A DNA stretch of 13,352 nt. It comes from an uncultured Collinsella sp. (lineage in GTDB: Bacteria > Actinomycetota > Coriobacteriia > Coriobacteriales > Coriobacteriaceae). This document shows positions 5,784 to 12,274 of the stretch, in pieces. The notes under the pieces were generated by a model. It was not told where the DNA came from. It ran no database searches and saw only the letters and a program-made list of their open reading frames with translations. The DNA lies in contig CATZKS010000057.1 of assembly GCA_958421035.1 (NCBI GenBank), forward strand, positions 1 through 13,352, in the 5' to 3' direction. The position numbers were made by a program, and so were the translations under genes. Within the stretch, counting starts at the first letter, position 1, and each line of letters opens with the position of its first letter.

Positions 5784-6089
5784 ATGTATATCAAGAAGGG
5801 CGATAAGGTCCAGGTTCTCTCTGGTAAGGATCGCGGCAAGCAGGGCGTTATCCTGCGTGCTCTCCCCGCCGAGAACAAGGTCGTTGTCGAGGGCGTTTCG
5901 GTCGTCAAGAAGGCCGTCAAGCCCAACGCTGCCAACCAGCAGGGCGGCATCGTTTCGCAGGAGGCTCCCATCGACGCCTCCAACGTCAATCTCGTTTGCC
6001 CCGAGTGCGGTAAGGTTACCCGCGTCGGTCACGAGAAGGACGGCAAGAACAAGCTGCGCGTCTGCAAGAAGTGCGGCCACAAGTTCTAA
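5784..6089 (+). CDS. rplX: 50S ribosomal protein L24 (uL24), four-cysteine form
   Basis: L24 starts large-subunit assembly and sits near the tunnel exit. The 101-aa product has the N-terminal KOW motif (KKGDKVQVLSGKDRGKQG). The C-terminal half carries two CxxC pairs, C72-x2-C75 and C94-x2-C97, spaced like a zinc ribbon. Bacillus L24 has no cysteines at these sites. GGGGAGA is the SD. It ends the ribosomal block here: a strong terminator starts 26 nt after the stop, and rplE, normally next, is absent. Confidence 0.96.
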   Translation: MYIKKGDKVQVLSGKDRGKQGVILRALPAENKVVVEGVSVVKKAVKPNAANQQGGIVSQEAPIDASNVNLVCPECGKVTRVGHEKDGKNKLRVCKKCGHKF

Positions 6090-6115
6090 GCTGCCCGCAA
6101 CATCAAGTTGCTAGC

Positions 6116-6151
6116 AAAGGCCCGGATGCCCCACGGCACCCGGGCCTTTTT
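6116..6151 (+). terminator. Rho-independent terminator after rplX
   Basis: AAAGGCCCGG (6116-6125) pairs with CCGGGCCTTT (from 6140). An inner stem TGCC/GGCA (6127-6130 with 6135-6138) has the loop CCAC. A run of five Ts (6147-6151) follows directly. This is a textbook terminator and closes the ribosomal operon at this point. Confidence 0.92.
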
Positions 6152-6161
6152 CTATCCCTAC

Positions 6162-6321
6162 TCATTGGGGACAGACTTAAATGAGTGGCCGTTGAAATGC
6201 CGGCACCTGGGGGCGTTCATTTTCTGTCGGCAGCTGGGGACGACCATTCATTGGGGACAGACTTAAATGACCAGTCGTTGGGGGGACAGTCTCTATGTGC
6301 CGGCAGTTTGGGACGATCCTT
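6162..6321. repeat. Cluster of two interleaved short repeat families
   Basis: Repeat A is 23 nt and occurs identically at 6162-6184 and 6248-6270. Its ends TCATT and AATGA are inverted and its core is GGGGACAGACTTA. Repeat B is a degenerate 24-mer (TGCCGGCAGCTGGGGACGAC type) at 6198-6221, 6225-6248 and 6298-6321. A partial A-like core (GGGGACAG) lies near 6282-6289. The cluster resembles REP-type elements of the kind spread by REP-associated tyrosine transposases, but no transposase gene is in the window and that link is inference. Confidence 0.7.
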
Positions 6322-6597
6322 TGATGTCTGATGCCCCCAGAGGGGTGAAGTAATACAGCTGGCTCTGTCTTTAGGGCTTTGGTGCTCCGCCCCTATATGT
6401 TTCACAAGGATTGTCGCATGCGCATTTACGCGCAGAGTCTTGCGCGATGATTCGCATGGCCGCGCAAATATCTGCTAACTATGGCTAAATAATGACCGAC
6501 AAGCAAATAAACACGCAAATACGAGCAAATGCGCGCGCATTTGTGCGAATATAGGGCTGTTGGAAATGAAGAACTTCCGATGATTCAGGAGGCACAT
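6322..6597 (+). promoter_or_regulatory. Operator-like palindrome zone upstream of the oxidoreductase operon
   Basis: No gene is seen in this 276-nt stretch. Three GCGC-core inverted repeats are present: TGCGC-N6-GCGCA (6419-6434), TTGCGCG-N14-CGCGCAA (6440-6467), and the perfect 18-mer CAAATGCGCGCGCATTTG (6526-6543). GCAAAT occurs at 6464, 6503, 6515 and 6525, the last three spaced 10-12 nt. These fit operators, possibly for the DeoR repressor encoded downstream. No clear -35/-10 pair could be picked. The SD AGGAGG (6587-6592) lies 5 nt before the ATG. Confidence 0.45.
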
Positions 6598-7677
6598 ATG
6601 GCAGATTCCAAACAGGCTCCGCTCGACGCCGAGGCAGCCGCAAAGGCGGCGTTTGCCTCGGTCCAGGATCAGCCGTTCCCCGATGATATCTTTACGGCCC
6701 CCGAGCTTCGTTGGGCTGTAATTGGGTGTGGCGTTATCGCCAACCAGATGGCTCAGTCTCTCGCCCTTGCCGGCCGAAAGCTCGCGGGTGTCGCCAACCG
6801 TACGCTGTCCAAGGCCCAGGCTTTTGCCGAGCAGTATGGCGTCGAGAAGGTGTACGAGACGATTGAGGACCTCTACGCCGATCCAGACATCGATGCCGTC
6901 TATATCACCACGCCGCACAACACGCATATCACCTATCTGCGTGCCGCGCTGGCCGCCGGCAAGCACGTGCTCTGCGAAAAGGCCATTACCCTCAACTCCG
7001 CCGAGCTCGACGAGGCCCGTGCCATCGCCGACGAGCATAACGTGGTCCTTATGGACGCCACCACGGTGCTTCACATGCCGCTGTATCAGGAGCTGCGCCG
7101 TCGCATGGATGCTGGCGAGTTCGGCCGCATGAATCTCGCTCAGCTCAACTTTGGCAGCTATAAGGAGTACGGCGACCTGACCAACCGCTTCTACAACCGT
7201 AGCCTTGCCGGCGGCGCCATGCTCGACATTGGCGTGTATGCCCTGTCCGTCATGCGCCTGTTTATGGCCAGCCAGCCAGCCGAGGTCGTGTCTCTGGGCA
7301 ATACCTGCGAGACTGGCGTTGACGTCGCGGGTGGCATTGTCTGCCGTAATGCTGAGCAGCAGCTGGGCGTCGTGAGCCTTACGCTCCACTCCAAACAGCC
7401 CAAGCGCTCGGTCATCAGTTTCGATAAGTGCTATATCGAGGTCAACGATTATCCGCGCGCCGACCATGCAACCATCGTGTGGACTGCAGACGGTCACCGT
7501 GAGGAGGTCCACGCTGGCACCGAGGCATACGCTCTGTGCTACGAGATGGCCGACCTGGAGAAGGCCGTTGCCGGCGATGATTCGAAGCGCGAGCTTCTGG
7601 GCTATGCTTCCGATGTTATGGAGCTTATGACCAAGCTCCGCGCCGATTGGGGAGTCGTGTACCCCGAGGAGGAGTAA
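6598..7677 (+). CDS. Gfo/Idh/MocA-family NAD(P)-dependent oxidoreductase
   Basis: This is a 359-aa cytoplasmic dehydrogenase of the Gfo/Idh/MocA family, which typically oxidises or reduces sugars, inositols or dihydrodiols. The N-terminal Rossmann fold shows VIGCGVIA (41-48). The family EKP motif is present as E127-K128-A129, with the catalytic-type Lys kept and Pro replaced by Ala. The substrate-domain motif GGAMLDIGVY (205-214) has Tyr where many sugar dehydrogenases have His, which is more like dihydrodiol-dehydrogenase relatives. A polar N-terminal extension of about 35 residues precedes the fold. ATG 6598 was chosen for its SD (AGGAGG, 5 nt); longer in-frame starts have none. It is joined to the DeoR gene by a 3-nt gap. 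The substrate is not known. Confidence 0.88.
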   Translation: MADSKQAPLDAEAAAKAAFASVQDQPFPDDIFTAPELRWAVIGCGVIANQMAQSLALAGRKLAGVANRTLSKAQAFAEQYGVEKVYETIEDLYADPDIDAVYITTPHNTHITYLRAALAAGKHVLCEKAITLNSAELDEARAIADEHNVVLMDATTVLHMPLYQELRRRMDAGEFGRMNLAQLNFGSYKEYGDLTNRFYNRSLAGGAMLDIGVYALSVMRLFMASQPAEVVSLGNTCETGVDVAGGIVCRNAEQQLGVVSLTLHSKQPKRSVISFDKCYIEVNDYPRADHATIVWTADGHREEVHAGTEAYALCYEMADLEKAVAGDDSKRELLGYASDVMELMTKLRADWGVVYPEEE

Positions 7678-7680
7678 GCG

Positions 7681-8427
7681 ATGCTTGCGGAAGATAGGCT
7701 CAACGCGATTGTGTCGATGGTACAGCAGACCGGCTCGGTCACCGTACCGGAACTTGCCGAAGCCCTGGGCGTGACACCGTCCACCATTCGCCGTGACTTG
7801 CAAACGCTCGACCGCGCGCACCGTATCGCCAAGGTGCACGGAGGCGCGACAAGTCTGGAGCGCGCGCACGTGACGCGCGACCTAACGCTCAATGAGCGCA
7901 GCGATCTCCATAATGATGACAAGGAGCGCATCTGCGCCCGTGCGGCGGCGCTTGTGGAGCCCGAGAGCTTTGTGTACATCGATTCAGGTTCGACGACGCT
8001 TAGGCTCATCGAGCATCTTCCGCGCCTTGAGGGCGTCACCTATGTGACCGATTCCGTGCTCCATGCTCAGCACCTCGCTCTGCGCGGCATGCGCACCGTG
8101 GTGCTGGGCGGCGAGCTCAAGCCCGAGACCGAAGCACTCGTTGGCCCCGATGCCTTGGCAACCCTGGACCGCTATAACTTCAACTGCGGTTTTTGGGGTT
8201 CCAATGGCATCGCCGCCGAGCAAGGTCTCACCACACCGGATATCGAGGAAGCGCAGGTCAAGCGTATCTCGATGCGCCATACCGCCAAACGCTTCGTAAT
8301 CTCGGACGCCAGCAAATTTGGCATGGTGGCGCCCGTCAAGTTTGCGGACTTCCGCGACGCAACGATCATTACCGCAGGTGAGGTCCCCGCCAAGTATCGG
8401 GCGATGGATAACGTCATCACGGTCTAG
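7681..8427 (+). CDS. DeoR-family transcriptional repressor
   Basis: This 248-aa product is a DeoR-type regulator, a family whose members usually repress sugar catabolism genes and are released by a sugar phosphate. An N-terminal winged helix-turn-helix covers about residues 6-55 (TVPELAEALGVTPSTIRRDLQTLD, then KVHGGA). The C-terminal sensor fold shows YIDSGSTTLRLIEHL and GSNGIAAEQGLTTPDIEEAQVKR, the latter close to the fructose-type (FruR) branch. The start ATG lies 3 nt after the oxidoreductase stop, with GGAGGAG as SD, so the two are co-translated. It probably controls its own operon, perhaps through the palindromes before 6598. No transporter or kinase gene accompanies it, so the effector cannot be assigned. 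Confidence 0.92.
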   Translation: MLAEDRLNAIVSMVQQTGSVTVPELAEALGVTPSTIRRDLQTLDRAHRIAKVHGGATSLERAHVTRDLTLNERSDLHNDDKERICARAAALVEPESFVYIDSGSTTLRLIEHLPRLEGVTYVTDSVLHAQHLALRGMRTVVLGGELKPETEALVGPDALATLDRYNFNCGFWGSNGIAAEQGLTTPDIEEAQVKRISMRHTAKRFVISDASKFGMVAPVKFADFRDATIITAGEVPAKYRAMDNVITV

Positions 8428-8466
8428 CGACAGGGCAAGGTCAAAACCATTTAGGTTCCTCAATAG

Positions 8467-8505
8467 AAAAGCGGCAACACCCTCGATGGGCGATGCCGCT
8501 TTTGT
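8467..8505 (+). terminator. Rho-independent terminator after the DeoR gene
   Basis: AAAAGCGGCA (8467-8476) pairs perfectly with TGCCGCTTTT (8494-8503). The 17-nt loop can itself pair CCC with GGG. TTTTGTTGT follows. The A-run on the left side would give a short U-tract on the opposite strand too. Confidence 0.9.
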
Positions 8506-8518
8506 TGTCTGCCGTTTT

Positions 8519-8736
8519 GTCTAAATCTGTAACAACTAGACCGTTAAAAGTGGGCTAGGTGTTACAGATTGAGATGCTTCCGAACCTTGCCGTCCCTTTG
8601 TCTCGATCTGTAACATCTGGGACCGATTTTGACGAGTTATTGTTACAGATTGAGATTTTCCCTTGAGGGGGATTCGAATGTCTCGATCTGTAACAGATAG
8701 ACCGGAAAATGGGTTCTAACTGTTACAGATCGAGAC
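8519..8736 (+). repeat. Array of three 57-nt palindromic repeat units
   Basis: Units lie at 8519-8575, 8600-8656 and 8680-8736. Each is exactly 57 nt: a 16-nt left arm (GTCTCGATCTGTAACA type), 25 nt in the middle, and a 16-nt right arm (TGTTACAGATCGAGAC type). Unit 3 arms are perfect complements. Unit 2 has two positions and unit 1 one position that pair only as G-U on the + strand RNA; unit 1 also has one A-G mismatch. The middles differ but share GACCG, and units 1 and 3 can pair further (CTAG/CTAG, TAGA/TCTA). Spacers are 24 and 23 nt and unrelated. No gene is in this gap. Confidence 0.85.
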
Positions 8737-8767
8737 GTTTTGGGACCGCGGCTGAGCCATTGGGGCA

Positions 8768-8806
8768 AAACCACCACGAAGGTGCCTGTCCCCATTGTGG
8801 TGGTTT
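8768..8806 (-). terminator. Terminator of the U32-pseudouridine synthase operon
   Basis: Read on the - strand, AAACCACCAC pairs with GTGGTGGTTT (+ strand 8797-8806 and 8768-8777), and TTTTG follows. The hairpin overlaps the stop codon of the pseudouridine synthase gene. Its loop holds GGGGACAGGCACC on the - strand, the same GGGGACAG core as the repeats at 6162-6270, so this terminator may itself be a mobile-type repeat. Confidence 0.8.
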
Positions 8807-9464
8807 AGGGCTCCCAGGGGCAGGGGGCTTCGATGTGGATGTGCTCGCCGGTTACGGGATGCGTAAAGGACACGCTGTGGGCGTGGAGCATCAGGCCACA
8901 GGGGCGCGGCGTTCCGTACAGGTCGTCGCCAACCAGGGGATGACGCTCGCTCGCCAGATGCACGCGGATTTGGTGCTTGCGGCCGGTGAGCAACTCGACA
9001 TCGATATACGAGCGCGTGGGCAGGCCACGGCGACTCTTAAGACGCTTGAGCACCTTGACGCGCGTCTGAGACGGCTTGCCGCTGGCGCCGACGCGCATCT
9101 TGCGGCTGTCGTGACGGTCGCGGGCGATGGGCTTGTCGATGAGCTTTTCGTTCCAGTCGATTTTGCCCTCGGCGAGCGCCAGATAGTGCTTTTCGAAAGC
9201 GTGGTCGATCACCATCTGGTCAAAGGCGGGCTGCGTCTGCTTGTCGAGCGAGAACAACACCACGCCGGTGGTGTCGCGGTCCAGGCGGTTGAGCGGCTGC
9301 ATGTCGGTCGCGGCAAAGCCGTCGCCCATCGCCAGCAGCAGGTCGCTGGCGTAGTCGGTGAGCGTGCGCTCGCCGGTGCCGTCGCCGTGGACGATCATGC
9401 CGGCGGGCTTGTCGATGGCCATGAGCCAGGCGTCGCAGTAGAGGACTTGAGGTTCTTCGTTCAC
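8805..9464 (-). CDS. RluA-family pseudouridine synthase
   Basis: This 219-aa enzyme probably isomerises uridine to pseudouridine in rRNA or tRNA. The catalytic motif reads N59-R-L-D62-R-D-T-T-G, with the invariant Asp present and Asn in place of the common His, a change seen in other family members. The N-terminal VLYCDAWLMAIDKPAG and the C-terminal RSYIDVELLTGRKHQIRVHLA with HPLVGDDLYG are typical. No S4 RNA-binding domain precedes the catalytic domain, so it is of the short RluA/TruC-like type. It starts at GTG 9464, 15 nt after the U32 stop, with AAAGG as SD, and is the second gene of that operon. The target site cannot be read from the sequence. Confidence 0.9.
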   Translation of the reverse strand: MNEEPQVLYCDAWLMAIDKPAGMIVHGDGTGERTLTDYASDLLLAMGDGFAATDMQPLNRLDRDTTGVVLFSLDKQTQPAFDQMVIDHAFEKHYLALAEGKIDWNEKLIDKPIARDRHDSRKMRVGASGKPSQTRVKVLKRLKSRRGLPTRSYIDVELLTGRKHQIRVHLASERHPLVGDDLYGTPRPCGLMLHAHSVSFTHPVTGEHIHIEAPCPWEP

Positions 9465-9479
9465 GTGTAAGCCTTTCGG

Positions 9480-11975
9480 TTAGCTGATTCCCGCAAACAT
9501 GCAGCCCGAGGTCGCCCCGCGCAGACGGGCGGCGGGCTTGCGGCCGGCCTGCGCGGCCTCGACGGCACGACGGACGCGGGCGACGGCACGGCCCACCTCA
9601 TCCGTCTCGAGCAGCGTTCCGTCCACCATGAGACGACGCACGCCGGCATCGAGCAGCTGAGGAACCTGCGGCGTGAGGTCGATGGGATAAGCATCGTACA
9701 GGCGAGAGCGGCCGTGGATGTCGGTGCGGACGGGCATGACCTTTCCGTCGATATTCTTGAGCGAGAGCTTGCGGGCACGCAGGCGGCAGTTGGCGCAATC
9801 GTGGATGCAGCCGTTGGCGACCTGCAGAATGCAATGCTCGCTTGTCATGACGCGCGGGCGGCCAAAGACGGTGATGCCCAGAGCCGCGGGCGCGGCGGCG
9901 CCGAGCGAGACAATCTCTTCGAGCGTGATCTCGGGCGAGAGCCAAAACGCACCGGCTCCGCGCTCGGCAAGCGCCTCCATGCAGGCCGTGTTGTGCACGG
10001 GCAGACAAGAGCGGACTTCTGCCGTGGCGCCAACCTGGGCGGCCAGGGCAAGCTCGGAGATGTTGCCAATAGCCACCGTGGCACCGGCAACAACCCACGG
10101 GTCGACGCGCTCGTGGTCAACAGCGCGGCAGACCTCGTCGAGTACGGGCACGATACCCTGCTCAAATGCATCGGCAGGGGAGAGTCCGACAGCATCGAGC
10201 GCATCGGTGGTCATGTAGATGCGCGTGGCGCCCTCGGCACGAGCCGCCTCGGCGGCTTCGAGTGTGGTGACGGCGGCGCAGATCTGCGGCTCATCGCGGT
10301 AGTGCTCGGGCGCGGGGCGGGAATCACTGGTTACAATCGCCGGCAGCTCGAGCGTTTTCGCGCGCTCCTCGTACGGTGCCAGAATGGCCTCTTCCAGCGC
10401 CTTACAAGCGGCGGCGCGCACCTTGTGCACGGCGGAAAAGCCCATACCGCAGCCGGCGTCGAGCGAAACGTCAAAGCTTGCGGCCTCAAAGGGAGAGGAG
10501 CCCATGCGCCCGACGTGCTCAACCAGATCGGCCGCCTCGACGGCGCGAGTCTTGGCGGCCTCGACGGTAAAGCCGGTGGCGGTGGCGGTGAGCGCGGGGT
10601 CGTCGCAGCAGGTGAGCGTAACGGCAAACGGCTCGCCCAGACGCGCCACAACGGACACGTCTACGGCGCGGCGGCGCAGCACATCGCGCTTGAGCGCGGC
10701 GCCGGCGGCGTCAATGGCGCGCTGGCTTCGAATCACGCGCACGCGGCAGCCCTCGGGCATGCTACGGGGCACGCGACACTCGATAACATCGCCGGCAGCG
10801 GCATCATCGGCGGCAATGGTGGTCAGGAACTGGTCAAACTCGTTATCGTGGCGGAGCTCCAGCAGGTCGCCCTTGCCCACGGGCTCAAACAGCTCAATGC
10901 GGGCGATGGCGGCGCGGCGACGGCGATCGTCGGGCTTGAGTCCGCGTACATCGCGGTTGGCCAGGCGGCTGCCCAGCACCGTGCCCACAATCTGGCCGCG
11001 GTTGTTGGAGCGCTCGTAGCTCATCATCTCGTCGCCCGAGGTACCGTCTTGGTAGGCGTGCGTAAAGTCGCGGTTAAAGCAGCGCTTGAGCTGTCGCTGG
11101 CGGGCGGCATCCTCATCCTTAGAGGTCGAAACATCGGCAAGCATGTCATCAATCTGATGACGGTACACGTCGACGATGGAATACACGTAATCGGGGGCCT
11201 TCATGCGGCCCTCGAGCTTGAGTGATGCGGCGCCGGCGTCATACAGACGGCGAACAAGCTGCGATGTGTTGGTGTCGCGCGGGCACAGCGCGCGCTCGCG
11301 ACCGGCAGGGGAGAGCGAGCGGCCGTTCTCGTCAATTAGCTCGTAGGGTAGGCGGCAGGGCTGGGCGCACATGCCGCGGTTGGCCGAGCGACCAGCCATG
11401 GCAAAGCTCGATAGCAGGCACAGACCCGAGTAGCAAAAGCAGATGGCACCGTGGCTAAAGACCTCGAGGTCCACATCGGGTGCGGCGTCGTGGATAGCGG
11501 CGATCTCGTCGATGGAGAGCTCGCGCGAGAGGGTCACGCGGTCGGCGCCCTGCTCGCGGCACCAAAGCGTTCCGCGATCGTCATGGATGTTCGCCTGGGT
11601 CGAGATGTGCGTCTCGATGCCGGGCATGGCGCGCTTGACCTCAAAGAACAGACCCCAGTCCTGGATAATGAAGGCATCGGCGCCCAGCGTGGAGCAGCGA
11701 TGGATGAGTTGCAGCGCATCGCTCATCTCGGACTGCTTGATGACGATGTTTACCGTGACGTAGACGCGCGACCCGGCTAGATGCGCGGCGCGGCAGGCTT
11801 GCTCAAAGGCCTCGTCGGTAAAGTTGGTTGCCTTGCGGCGGGCGTTGAAGCTGCCCATGCCGCAGTAGATGGCGTCTGCCCCGGCAGCGAGCGCGGCGGC
11901 AAAGGGCTCCGGGCCTCCGGCGGGGGCCAAGAGCTCGGGTCTGCGGTTGGTGGTTCGACTGGCGGTTGCGGTCAT
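9480..11975 (-). CDS. U32-family protein (peptidase U32 / RlhA-TrhP-like RNA hydroxylase)
   Basis: This long U32-family protein has 831 aa. Family members were named as collagenase-type peptidases, but RlhA and TrhP of E. coli act in C5 hydroxylation of 23S rRNA and tRNA. The N-terminal part (about 12-300) shows ELLAPAGGPEPF and the U32 signature EVFSHGAICFCYSGLCLLS (171-189). Cysteines 179, 186, 203 and 207 are good candidates for an iron-sulfur site. The middle has the usual CFNRDFTHAY and NNRGQIVGTV segments. The C-terminal third looks like a second U32-type unit with Cys 715, 723, 727 and 730. E. coli RlhA is about 650 aa, so this is a long form. It has a good SD (GAAAGGCAGG) and is followed by a pseudouridine synthase, which supports an RNA-modification role. 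Confidence 0.88.
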   Translation of the reverse strand: MTATASRTTNRRPELLAPAGGPEPFAAALAAGADAIYCGMGSFNARRKATNFTDEAFEQACRAAHLAGSRVYVTVNIVIKQSEMSDALQLIHRCSTLGADAFIIQDWGLFFEVKRAMPGIETHISTQANIHDDRGTLWCREQGADRVTLSRELSIDEIAAIHDAAPDVDLEVFSHGAICFCYSGLCLLSSFAMAGRSANRGMCAQPCRLPYELIDENGRSLSPAGRERALCPRDTNTSQLVRRLYDAGAASLKLEGRMKAPDYVYSIVDVYRHQIDDMLADVSTSKDEDAARQRQLKRCFNRDFTHAYQDGTSGDEMMSYERSNNRGQIVGTVLGSRLANRDVRGLKPDDRRRRAAIARIELFEPVGKGDLLELRHDNEFDQFLTTIAADDAAAGDVIECRVPRSMPEGCRVRVIRSQRAIDAAGAALKRDVLRRRAVDVSVVARLGEPFAVTLTCCDDPALTATATGFTVEAAKTRAVEAADLVEHVGRMGSSPFEAASFDVSLDAGCGMGFSAVHKVRAAACKALEEAILAPYEERAKTLELPAIVTSDSRPAPEHYRDEPQICAAVTTLEAAEAARAEGATRIYMTTDALDAVGLSPADAFEQGIVPVLDEVCRAVDHERVDPWVVAGATVAIGNISELALAAQVGATAEVRSCLPVHNTACMEALAERGAGAFWLSPEITLEEIVSLGAAAPAALGITVFGRPRVMTSEHCILQVANGCIHDCANCRLRARKLSLKNIDGKVMPVRTDIHGRSRLYDAYPIDLTPQVPQLLDAGVRRLMVDGTLLETDEVGRAVARVRRAVEAAQAGRKPAARLRGATSGCMFAGIS

Positions 11976-12007
11976 ATCCTGCCTTTCAAAATGCTCAGAT
12001 AATCAAA

Positions 12008-12013
12008 AGTATA
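12008..12013 (-). promoter_or_regulatory. Candidate -10 box of the U32 operon
   Basis: On the - strand this reads TATACT, about 32 nt before the U32 start codon, in a short AT-rich window. No convincing -35 lies 16-18 nt further upstream, so the promoter call is tentative. The region between this point and the ridA promoter (12014-12157) shows only a CAACGG/CCGTTG hairpin near 12108-12122 and no gene. Confidence 0.35.
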
Positions 12014-12157
12014 GTGGCGCCGTTGCGGCAGGCGATGCCCGTGCTCCAAGCGGGATAAAGTCTTCAGCAGCTTGGGCTGGCTGACCCCGTGGAGAACCGT
12101 TCAGCTGCCAACGGGCGCCGTTGGGCGATAAAATATTCTCGCAGCGTGATAATTATC

Positions 12158-12186
12158 TTGCATCGTGCGGAAACCTTGAGTACTAT
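12158..12186 (+). promoter_or_regulatory. Candidate promoter of ridA
   Basis: TTGCAT (12158-12163) and TACTAT (12181-12186) are separated by exactly 17 nt. The transcript would start near 12193, just before a strong hairpin, giving an untranslated leader of about 80 nt. Both boxes are partial matches to the sigma-70 consensus. Confidence 0.45.
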
Positions 12187-12194
12187 CCCAATCA

Positions 12195-12242
12195 AGCGCG
12201 GTGTTCAGACCGAACTGTGCCTCCCGGTGCGAACGCCGCGCT
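12195..12242 (+). promoter_or_regulatory. Long hairpin in the ridA 5' leader
   Basis: Twelve consecutive pairs join 12195-12206 (AGCGCGGTGTTC) and 12231-12242 (GAACGCCGCGCT), with one U-G wobble. After a 2x2 internal loop, ACCG (12209-12212) pairs with CGGT (12225-12228) around a 12-nt loop. No T-run follows, so it is not a terminator. If the promoter call is right the hairpin sits at the very 5' end of the mRNA, where it could protect the transcript or bind a regulator. Confidence 0.6.
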
Positions 12243-12274
12243 CATGCTCTCTATCTGATCGTAAGGAGAAAAAC

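Noticed and set aside
6529..6597. Longer N-terminus for the oxidoreductase from an upstream in-frame ATG
   Set aside because: The upstream start lies within a perfect palindrome and lacks an SD, while ATG 6598 has AGGAGG at 5 nt.
6475..7869. Open frame of 464 codons on the - strand across the oxidoreductase gene
   Set aside because: Shadow of the + strand gene, with no SD site and a composition typical of antisense frames in high-GC genes.
8519..8736. CRISPR array
   Set aside because: Units are 57 nt palindromes with 23-24 nt spacers, only three copies and no cas genes; the arms, not a central direct repeat, are what is conserved.
8519..8736. Type III toxin-antitoxin RNA (ToxI-like tandem repeats)
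   Set aside because: Tandem structured repeats fit superficially, but no toxin gene follows; the next gene is a pseudouridine synthase on the other strand.
9714..11225. Open frame of 503 codons on the + strand inside the U32 gene
   Set aside because: Antisense shadow of a clear U32 family gene; low-complexity Gly/Ala-rich translation with no recognisable motif.
12195..12242. tRNA-like or terminator element before ridA
   Set aside because: No cloverleaf arms, no T-arm consensus and no T-run; it is a single hairpin.
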